Assembly: GCF_030159095.1 (NCBI RefSeq)
Contig: NZ_BRXS01000008.1
Coordinates: 1-64,000 of the forward strand
DNA: 64,000 nucleotides
Source of the DNA: Roseisolibacter agri
Lineage (GTDB): Bacteria > Gemmatimonadota > Gemmatimonadetes > Gemmatimonadales > Gemmatimonadaceae
Direction of reading: 5' to 3'
The position numbers were made by a program, and so were the translations under genes. Shown one piece after another: positions 24,100 through 30,989 of the stretch (positions are counted from its first letter, which is position 1; each line of letters opens with the position of its first letter). The notes under the pieces are model-generated. The model made no database searches and was not told the origin of the DNA. It worked only from the letters and a program-made list of their open reading frames with translations.

Positions 24100-25452
24100 T
24101 CAGACGAGGGTGCGCGCGACCGCTTCCACCGCCTTCATGCCGGTGCCGAAACGCGCCATCGTCTCGCGGTGCCGCTCGAGCTCGCCGTAGGGGAGGTAGC
24201 GCACGCGCAGGTCCGACACGCGGCTGAACGCCGGCCGGGCGAGTTGTGCCCGCACGTCGTCCTCGCGCCCGTCCGGCGCCACGAGGAACAGGTGCGTCAC
24301 CGCGGCGTCGGGCGCGCCGAGCGCGAGGTCGAGCATCCGGACGATCCCCGAGTAGATGGACGTCGTGTGCTCCACCTCGAACGCCCCCGCCACGCGGCCC
24401 GTCGGCGCGCCCGCCGCGTCGCGCTCGAGCCAGAGCACGTCAATGAGCTTCACCGCGTCGGCGCCCGGCGCGCCCGCCAGCGGGGCCGGCAACGCGTCGA
24501 GGCACCCGTCGGCGAGCCGCCCGTCGCCGAAGGGGCGCGTCCGGTCGTTCGCCGCGACCCACACGGCGTATCCCAGCGCGCGCCCCAGGTCGCGGAGCCA
24601 GCCCTGCACCTCCGTGTGCGTCCGGTCGCTCTCGCGTGCGGCGGCGAGCGCCTTCGCATCCTTCGCCGAGTCGTCGCGCACGCGCGCGAGGTCCGCCTCC
24701 CACGCCGCCCGCGCCGCCGCGTCGTCCGCGCGGGGCGGCGCCGGGTACCGCCCGCTGCCGACGTCGAAGAGCAGCCCCGCGACGGCGCCCAGGTCGTTCG
24801 AGAGCAGGTCGCGGTAGCGCGCGTTCAGTTCGAGGACCCCGGCGCGCATCGCGAGGTAGTGCTCCCAACTCCCGAGCTTCACCTTCGCGCCCGTGAGCGC
24901 GTTGTAGCCGGTCACCATTGCCGTGTTGAACGGCGGCACGAGCGTCGGGTGCAGGAAGTACATCAGGTTCGCCGCCGTCGGCCCGAGCCCCTTGATCCCG
25001 AGCGCGTCGAGCCGGCGGACCGCCGTGAGCACCTGCTCCTCGGTGCTGCAGCACACGCAGGTGTCGAGGAAGCGGCCGAACGCCCGCTGGTTCTCCGGCG
25101 ACTCGTAGATGTCGGGGATGCGGAGCTTCGGCTTCCACAGCCACGCGTGGTCGGCGCCTTTGAAGAGCTGCCGCTGCTCCGCGACCGAGTGCACGACCGT
25201 CTCCAGCGACGAGCCGCGGTAGGCGTTCCCGAACGTCCCCGCCTCGATCTCGCGCACGACGGCCTGGATGCCGCGCCGGATCGAGCGGAAGTTCTTGACC
25301 CGCTCTTCCCAGAGGAACCATGTGCGGTACGTGGCGCCCGGGTCCTCGCGCCAGCGCGCGATGAGGGCGCGCAGCGCGTCCCCGGCGCCTGGTGGCATGC
25401 CGGAGGCGACGTGCGGCGTCAGCGCGTGCGTGAGTTCGGGGGTGAGGGACAC
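24100..25452 (-). CDS. HhH plus nuclease-like protein, restriction-enzyme-type C-terminus
   Basis: The product has about 450 residues if GTG 25452 is the start. The middle contains a helix-hairpin-helix-like segment (LDALGIKGLGPTAANLMYFL, residues 148-167) next to a Cys cluster TCVCC (131-135). The C-terminal part has D338 (KLIDVLWLER) followed by AFEVEHTTSIYSGI with E359 and E361, the pattern of a PD-(D/E)XK-type nuclease with ExE, as seen in some restriction-type proteins. I know no exact function; DNA repair, restriction or a phage-defence role are possible. It precedes the DUF411 gene and has a Cop-box 209 bp upstream, an odd placement for a nuclease. Confidence 0.6.
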   Translation of the reverse strand: MSLTPELTHALTPHVASGMPPGAGDALRALIARWREDPGATYRTWFLWEERVKNFRSIRRGIQAVVREIEAGTFGNAYRGSSLETVVHSVAEQRQLFKGADHAWLWKPKLRIPDIYESPENQRAFGRFLDTCVCCSTEEQVLTAVRRLDALGIKGLGPTAANLMYFLHPTLVPPFNTAMVTGYNALTGAKVKLGSWEHYLAMRAGVLELNARYRDLLSNDLGAVAGLLFDVGSGRYPAPPRADDAAARAAWEADLARVRDDSAKDAKALAAARESDRTHTEVQGWLRDLGRALGYAVWVAANDRTRPFGDGRLADGCLDALPAPLAGAPGADAVKLIDVLWLERDAAGAPTGRVAGAFEVEHTTSIYSGIVRMLDLALGAPDAAVTHLFLVAPDGREDDVRAQLARPAFSRVSDLRVRYLPYGELERHRETMARFGTGMKAVEAVARTLV

Positions 25453-25660
25453 GGCGGGGCAGGGCGGGGCAGGGCGGAATGAGGCGACGGCCGTTTCCCG
25501 GGCGACGGCCGTTCCTGGGCGACGGCCGTTCCTGGGCGACGGCCGTCGGCGGACGCCGCGCCGAACAGCAGCAGGGCGCCGGGCGACGACAGGCGGCGGC
25601 GCACAGCGGCGTCCTCGGCGGTGGGCGCCACGCGCACGTTGCCCGTATGGTTGCTCCCCT

Positions 25661-25675
25661 TCTACGGAATGTAAA
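25661..25675. promoter_or_regulatory. Cop-box facing the nuclease/DUF411 genes
   Basis: TCTACG-GAA-TGTAAA lies 209 bp from the nuclease-like gene start and 175 bp from the TonB receptor start. Confidence 0.65.
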
Positions 25676-25750
25676 GGTGGGCCGCGCATGGGCACGCGGC
25701 GCGCCGCGTCCCTTGACGAGCTCCGCTGCGCGAGGCATCTTCGGCGGCGT

Positions 25751-25765
25751 ACTACGCCCCGTAAA
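25751..25765. promoter_or_regulatory. Cop-box upstream of the first TonB receptor gene
   Basis: ACTACG-CCC-CGTAAA has a perfect right half, 85 bp before the TonB receptor ATG. Confidence 0.7.
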
Positions 25766-25849
25766 ATGTCCCGTTCGTCGCGCGCTGCGACGGCGCGGCC
25801 TTCGCGCATGGCCGGCCCTCCGGCCGGCAACCACTCCTGCCGCCCTCTC

Positions 25850-28240
25850 ATGCCGACCCGATCTTCCGCGTCCCGTCGCCAGCCGCTGTGGTACGCCCTG
25901 CTGTCGCTCGCCACCGCGGTCCCGGCGGTGGCGACGCCAGCCCGCGCACAGGGCGAGCAGCCCGCGGCGTCGGTGGTGCGGGGGCAAGTCCGCGCGGCAA
26001 CGGGAGCGCCCATCGTCCGCGCGACCGTCGAACTGCTCGATGCGGGCGGCGGCGTCGTGCGTGCCGCCAGAACCGACGAGTCGGGGCGGTTTCGCCTGAT
26101 GCCCCCGAACGCGGGCCGATACCGCCTGCGCGGCGTTGCTCTGGGATACCGGGCCCGCATCGTCGACGTGACCGTGACCGTGGCCGCGACCGGCGCGGGC
26201 GACGGAACGGCGGCGGTTGACCTCACCCTGGAGGCCGTGCCCCAGGGGCTGGGCACCGTGGTGACCGCGGCCACCCGCAGCGGCCAGCAACTCGGCAACG
26301 TGCCGGCGGCGATCAGCGTGGTCTCGATGGAGACCATTCAGGGCACGGGGCGCCGCAACACGAACCTCGAGGAGGCCCTGCGGACCGTGCCCGGCCTCGT
26401 CATCCGCGACCAGCTGGGTGGCGCCTCGCGCGTGACCATCGCGATCCGCGGCGCCGGCTCCTCGAACGCGTTCGGGGTGCGCAGCATCCGGCTCCTGATC
26501 GACGGCATCCCGAAGAACAACGCCGGCGGGTCAGGCCAGGACCTGGCGAACCTCGACATGGCCTCCGTGCAGTCCATCGAGGTGCTGCGCGGCCCGGCGT
26601 CCACCCTCTATGGGAACCAGGCCGGGGGGGTCGTCGCGGTGACCACGGAGGCCGGCGGCGAGACGCCTCGCCGGCAGCTCCAGGTGCTCGGCGGCAGCTA
26701 CGGCTTCGCGCGCGTGCACGGCAAGGCGACCGGGCAGGCGTTCGGCGGTGCCGTGAGCTATCTCGGGAGCGCCTGGCGCACGCAGCAGGACGGCTACCGC
26801 GCCAACTCGAACTTCGACCAGACCGGATTCTCGTCGAAGCTCGTGTACCGGCCGAACGACCGGAGCACCATCACTGGCGTGATGTCCTACGACAACCTCG
26901 GCCAGGACGTCTCCGGCGCCCTCACCCTGGAGGAGTTCCAGACGCGGCCGCGGCTCGCCGACTCGACGAGCTTCCTCACGCTCAACGGGCGGCGGCTCGA
27001 CAACTTCGGCCGGCTCGACGAGTTCCGCTTCGGGCTCAACGTGCAGCGCACGCTCACGGCGACCGAGCAGGTGGAGACGCAGGTCTTCTACGTGCCGCGC
27101 GCCACGCGCAGTCCGAGCCTCGCGCAGTACATCCAGCAGAGCTTCGTGAACCGCGGCGCGAACGTCCGCCTCCTCACGACCCGCGCCCTGGGGGCACTCG
27201 GCAACCGGTTCACCACCGGCGTCGACTTCCAGGACACGCCGATCCAGACCGCGACCACCGGTCGCGCGGGCACGACGAGCGCTGGCCGTTCGTTCTCGGT
27301 GTTCGACGAGGGGGCGACGACCTACGGCGTGTACGCGCTCGACGAGCTCTCCCTGCACCGCGACGTCACGCTCACCGGCGGCGTGCGCTACGACAACATC
27401 CGCTTCCGGCAGCAGAACCAGCTGCTGGCCTCGGTGACCGAGCCGCGCACCTTCAAACGGGTGACGCCGAAGGTGGGGCTCACCTACCGCGCGACGCCGT
27501 CGTTCTCGACGTTCGCCAACTTCAGCGAGTCGTTCGAGGCGCCGGTCATCGGGCAGCTGCGCAACTCGCCGGCCCCCACGGGCGAGTTCGTGACCAACCA
27601 AGTGGTCCGGCCGCTCACGGTCCGCACCTACGAGGTCGGCACGCGCGGCGCGGCGGGCCGCGCCTCCTTCGAGGCGGTCGTCTTCCGTCAGTCGCTCCGC
27701 GACCAGCCGGTGAACGTCAGCTTCGCGCGCCCGGCCCCGGCGACCGGGCAGTTCGCGGCGCTGGTGAACGCGGCGGAGGTGCGGCAGTGGGGCGTCGAGA
27801 CCGGCGCGCAGCTCGCGCTCACCAGCGCGCTGACGCTCGCGGGCACCTACACGTACTCCGACTTCGCGTACGACCGGTTCGTCGCGGGCACGAACGACTT
27901 CACCGGCAACGAGCTGCCGGGAATCCCGAAGCACAACGCGTTCGCCGAGCTCCGCTACCGGGATGCCCGCGGGCTCACGGGCGGCATCGAGGTCCAGTCG
28001 GTCGGGCAGTTCTTCCTCAACGACGCGAACACGGTGACGAACCCCGCGTACCAGGTGGTCAACCTTCGCCTCGGCTGGGAACGCGCACTCGGGGCGGCAC
28101 AGGTGGCGCCGTTCGTCGCGGTGAACAACCTGTTCTCGGAAGCGTATTCGTCGCAGCCGCAGATCAACGCCGCGCTCGGCCGCTACTATAACCCCCTGCC
28201 GGGGGTGAACTACTCGGCCGGCCTCCGGGTCGCGTGGTGA
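25850..28240 (+). CDS. TonB-dependent outer-membrane receptor (copper-linked)
   Basis: The 796-residue product has a signal peptide ending near ATPARAQG and then a carboxypeptidase-regulatory-like beta domain (VVRGQVRAATGAPIVRATVE) at about 40-125. The plug has NTNLEEALRTVPGLVIRDQ and IEVLRGPASTLYGNQAGGVV. The barrel ends LPGVNYSAGLRVAW with an aromatic last residue. Such receptors import chelated metals or siderophores using TonB energy. It is followed 172 bp later by a PepSY membrane protein gene. The Cop-box suggests copper-dependent control, so a copper or chalkophore ligand is possible; iron cannot be excluded. The start is ATG 25850; an upstream ATG at 25808 is less likely. Confidence 0.9.
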   Translation: MPTRSSASRRQPLWYALLSLATAVPAVATPARAQGEQPAASVVRGQVRAATGAPIVRATVELLDAGGGVVRAARTDESGRFRLMPPNAGRYRLRGVALGYRARIVDVTVTVAATGAGDGTAAVDLTLEAVPQGLGTVVTAATRSGQQLGNVPAAISVVSMETIQGTGRRNTNLEEALRTVPGLVIRDQLGGASRVTIAIRGAGSSNAFGVRSIRLLIDGIPKNNAGGSGQDLANLDMASVQSIEVLRGPASTLYGNQAGGVVAVTTEAGGETPRRQLQVLGGSYGFARVHGKATGQAFGGAVSYLGSAWRTQQDGYRANSNFDQTGFSSKLVYRPNDRSTITGVMSYDNLGQDVSGALTLEEFQTRPRLADSTSFLTLNGRRLDNFGRLDEFRFGLNVQRTLTATEQVETQVFYVPRATRSPSLAQYIQQSFVNRGANVRLLTTRALGALGNRFTTGVDFQDTPIQTATTGRAGTTSAGRSFSVFDEGATTYGVYALDELSLHRDVTLTGGVRYDNIRFRQQNQLLASVTEPRTFKRVTPKVGLTYRATPSFSTFANFSESFEAPVIGQLRNSPAPTGEFVTNQVVRPLTVRTYEVGTRGAAGRASFEAVVFRQSLRDQPVNVSFARPAPATGQFAALVNAAEVRQWGVETGAQLALTSALTLAGTYTYSDFAYDRFVAGTNDFTGNELPGIPKHNAFAELRYRDARGLTGGIEVQSVGQFFLNDANTVTNPAYQVVNLRLGWERALGAAQVAPFVAVNNLFSEAYSSQPQINAALGRYYNPLPGVNYSAGLRVAW

Positions 28241-28412
28241 CCATGTGGCACCACGCGGCGACGGTCGTTCGCCCGCCGGGCGTCCGCCGGGCGGCGCTGA
28301 GCGCCGCGCCGCGGACACCCAGCCGGCAGCCACCTGTGCGGCGGGCGCCGGCCGCGCGCGCGCCGCGCCGCCGGCGCCCTGGCGACGCCCTTCCGCAGCG
28401 ATAGGAGTCGAG

Positions 28413-29996
28413 ATGTTCGGAAAGCGTGCGAAGGCCCGGGTCGCGTCCTGGCACAAGTGGCTCGGCCTGGTGCTGACCGTCCCGCTCCTCGGCTGGATGG
28501 CGTCGTCGGCGGCGATGATGCTGATGACGATGAACGCCCCGAACGGGCTGGCCGGGTCGTACACGCTCAATCCGTACAACTCGGTCGACGTCCGGCTCGA
28601 CGAGGCGACGGTCGCCCCCGACGCCGTCCTGCGTCGGGCGGCGGCGGAGCACGGCCTCGAGCGCGTCTACTGGCTGCGGCTGCAGTCGCGCGGCCCGCAC
28701 CTGTGGTACGTGGTGAAGCCGACGCCGTACGCGGCGGCGATGGTGTTCGACGCGCGGACGGGGGCGCGGCTCGACCCCCTGTCTGACGAGCTGCTCGCCG
28801 TCACGGCGAACGAGGCGCTGCTCGGGAGCCGGTTCCAGGGGCTGGAGCACGCGACGGAGTACAACCGCTACTACGCGGCCGACCGGGTGCCCGCGGTGCG
28901 CGCCCGCGTCGGCGGCGCGCAGCCCGCGACGCTCATCCTCTCGCGCGACGAGGGGCGCACGCTGCGGCGGCTGAACGCGGCGTCCGGGCAGTTCGAGTGG
29001 TGGTACCGGACGTTCCACGTCAACCAGTACAGCGACCACCTCGCGCTCTGGACGACGCTGCTCTACGCCTGCGCGCTCGGCGTCATCGCGCTCGCGATCT
29101 TCGGCTACCAGCTCTTCTGGTGGCGCCGTCCGGCGGTCGCGACGGCGCTTGCGCCATCGCGGGCGCGGAGCGCCGGGCCGTTCCGTGCGCGCAACCTGCA
29201 CCGGAAGCTGGGCGCCGCGGTCGGGGGCGTGCTGGTCGTGCAGCTCGTCGTCGGCATCTACCTGTGGCTGTGCCTCGGCCCGCTCGAGGACCCGTTCCGC
29301 GGCAAGTCGAGCTTCAGCACGGACTGGCGCGGCGGGTTCGCCGCCAGCCAACCGCTCGCCGACGCCGGCACGGTCCTGCGGCAGGTCGCGGCGTCGCTCC
29401 CCGCGGACTCGGCGGGCGCGCGGCCCGTGCAGGCCATCGAGTGGCGCCGCCTGGGCAACCAGGACGCGTGGCTCGTTATGCCTCGTAAAGACGAGCCCCC
29501 GCGCGTCTTCTCCGCCGCGACGGGGCGACCGCTCGCGGCGCTGTCACCCACGCTCGCCGGGGCCATCGCGCGCGAGGAGGTGATCGGCAAGCCCGACTTC
29601 TTCTACGTGGCCGTGGCGCCGCAGCTCTGGATGGACCTCAACCGCCCGGTGCCCACCTACCGGTTCCGGTTCAATGATCCCTGGCACACGGACGTCTACG
29701 TCGCGCAGGGCACGGGCGAGGTCGTCCAGCGGCGTCCGTACTTCTGGCGCCTGTTCGACCCCTTCCTCGCGGTGCACATGTTCGCGTTCACGGGCGTCAA
29801 GCCGCTCGACGCGGCCCTGCTCGCGCTCGTCCAACTCACGATGCTGGGGGTGCTCGCGACGGGATGGCGGCTGCAGTTCCCCGGGTCCTCCCGCCGACGG
29901 ACGGCGGTTGCGGTCGGTGCGCCGCCGACGGTCGCCGCCGCCGACGCGACGGCGCGCGCCGAGCCGGAGGACGTCCTGCGAGGTGTGAGCGCATGA
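28413..29996 (+). CDS. PepSY-associated membrane protein, reductase-like
   Basis: The 527-residue product has an N-terminal membrane segment (WLGLVLTVPLLGWMASSAAMM), a periplasmic PepSY-like region, a middle pair of segments (LYACALGVIALAIFGYQLFWW and GVLVVQLVVGIYLWLC) and a last segment near residues 475-490. Conserved His in RTFHVNQYSDHLALW and AVHMFAFTG could bind haem. PepSY-TM proteins of this kind often accompany TonB siderophore receptors and reduce or release imported metal. TAGGAG is 6 bp upstream of the ATG. Its stop overlaps the next ATG. A Cop-box-like string at 29475-29489 lies inside the gene and is probably chance. Confidence 0.85.
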   Translation: MFGKRAKARVASWHKWLGLVLTVPLLGWMASSAAMMLMTMNAPNGLAGSYTLNPYNSVDVRLDEATVAPDAVLRRAAAEHGLERVYWLRLQSRGPHLWYVVKPTPYAAAMVFDARTGARLDPLSDELLAVTANEALLGSRFQGLEHATEYNRYYAADRVPAVRARVGGAQPATLILSRDEGRTLRRLNAASGQFEWWYRTFHVNQYSDHLALWTTLLYACALGVIALAIFGYQLFWWRRPAVATALAPSRARSAGPFRARNLHRKLGAAVGGVLVVQLVVGIYLWLCLGPLEDPFRGKSSFSTDWRGGFAASQPLADAGTVLRQVAASLPADSAGARPVQAIEWRRLGNQDAWLVMPRKDEPPRVFSAATGRPLAALSPTLAGAIAREEVIGKPDFFYVAVAPQLWMDLNRPVPTYRFRFNDPWHTDVYVAQGTGEVVQRRPYFWRLFDPFLAVHMFAFTGVKPLDAALLALVQLTMLGVLATGWRLQFPGSSRRRTAVAVGAPPTVAAADATARAEPEDVLRGVSA

Positions 29997-30265
29997 CGCG
30001 GCGCGTCTCGTCTTCGCCCTCGCGCTCAGATGCGGGGGCGCACCCGCGCGACGGAGCCGCCACGGCCGCGCGGAACGGGGCCGCGCACGCGCCCCGGCGC
30101 CGCGACCGGGCGCTGACGCCGGGGGACCGCGCGGCGCTCGGCGTCGGGGGCGCGCTCGTGCTGCTGATGCTCGCCTGGGGCGGGTGGAGGCTCGGGCAGA
30201 CGGTGGCGCGAGACCGCGCCGTAGCGCCGGGGGTCGCGCCGGCGCCGGTGATGCCGGGACACTAG
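29993..30265 (+). CDS. Small single-pass membrane protein
   Basis: The product has 90 residues: a basic N-terminus, one hydrophobic segment (AALGVGGALVLLMLAWGGW) and a short outside tail ending VMPGH. Its ATG overlaps the stop of the PepSY gene (ATGA), which supports it as a real, coupled third gene of the TonB/PepSY operon. No family is recognised. It may be an accessory subunit of the PepSY protein. Confidence 0.65.
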   Translation: MTRRVSSSPSRSDAGAHPRDGAATAARNGAAHAPRRRDRALTPGDRAALGVGGALVLLMLAWGGWRLGQTVARDRAVAPGVAPAPVMPGH

Positions 30266-30591
30266 GCTCTGTGCGACAGGGGGGACAGGAAGGGCATGGC
30301 TCGGCTCGCTGACGCCCTCGCCACGGCGAAATGCTGCGTTCGCCGTAGCCCGGCGCGCTAAAGGGTGGGCGCACTTCGATGGAGGCGATCACCTCGTGCA
30401 TCTCGTGGCCGCATACGCTCTCGGTACCGGGTCGGGAGGGACCACTCGCGGGGACGCCGGGGCGTTGATGCTCCGGAGGACCGAGCATCAGGTCCTTGAC
30501 GGCGGACGGCGCGACCGTACGTTCCCCTTCCGCAAGAAGGGGAGTACGCACGTTCTACCCACCCCGCGCCCCTCGCCGACCCCTGCCTGCC
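30266..30591. other. Gap before the PadR gene
   Basis: No gene is supported. TTGACG at about 30495 may be a -35 element for the downstream regulator, and a small inverted repeat (CCCCTTC..GAAGGGG) occurs at 30525-30542. No Cop-box is present. Confidence 0.4.
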
Positions 30592-30972
30592 GTGCCTGAC
30601 GTCTCTCCACCCGATGTCCCGCTGGAGCTGCTGCCCGGCACCGTCGACCTGCTCGTCCTCCGGGCGCTCGTCTGGGGGCCCCTGCACGGCTTCGCCGTCG
30701 CGTGCTGGGTGCGGCGGCGGACCGACGGCGTCCTCGCCCTCGAGGACGCGCCCCTCTATAAGGCGCTGCACCGGCTGGAGCGCCGGGGCGACGTGGTAGC
30801 CGAGTGGGGACTCTCGGAGCACAAGCGGCGCGCCCGCTACTACCAGCTCACCCCCGCAGGGCGCGCACGGCTCGGAGCCGAGGCGTCCGCCTGGCGCCGC
30901 TACGCTGCGGCCGTGTCCCGGGTGCTCGACCCGGCTCTCGATGCGGCCCTCGACCCGGCCCCGGGCGTCTGA
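30592..30972 (+). CDS. PadR-family transcriptional regulator
   Basis: This product of about 126 residues from GTG 30592 has the PadR winged-helix pattern: LLPGTVDLLVLRALVWGPLH, GFAVACWVRRR, LEDAPLYKALHRLERRGDVV, then YYQLTPAGRARL. PadR proteins of this size commonly sit directly before FtsX-like ABC permeases and repress them. The next gene starts 17 bp later on the same strand, consistent with that pairing. The ligand is unknown. Confidence 0.92.
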   Translation: MPDVSPPDVPLELLPGTVDLLVLRALVWGPLHGFAVACWVRRRTDGVLALEDAPLYKALHRLERRGDVVAEWGLSEHKRRARYYQLTPAGRARLGAEASAWRRYAAAVSRVLDPALDAALDPAPGV

Positions 30973-30989
30973 GGTCGACGGCGCCGCCC

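Larger units (their letters stand above)
25453..25849. promoter_or_regulatory. Divergent control region with two Cop-boxes and a repeat
   Basis: No gene is supported. It holds a 17-bp repeat (GGCGACGGCCGTTCCTG, two perfect and two partial copies, about 25483-25546) and Cop-boxes at 25661-25675 and 25751-25765 between the nuclease-like gene and the TonB receptor gene. Confidence 0.65.

Noticed and set aside
29475-29489. Cop-box-like string GTTATG-CCT-CGTAAA
   Set aside because: It is inside the PepSY coding sequence, far from any start, and encodes conserved-looking residues; probably chance.
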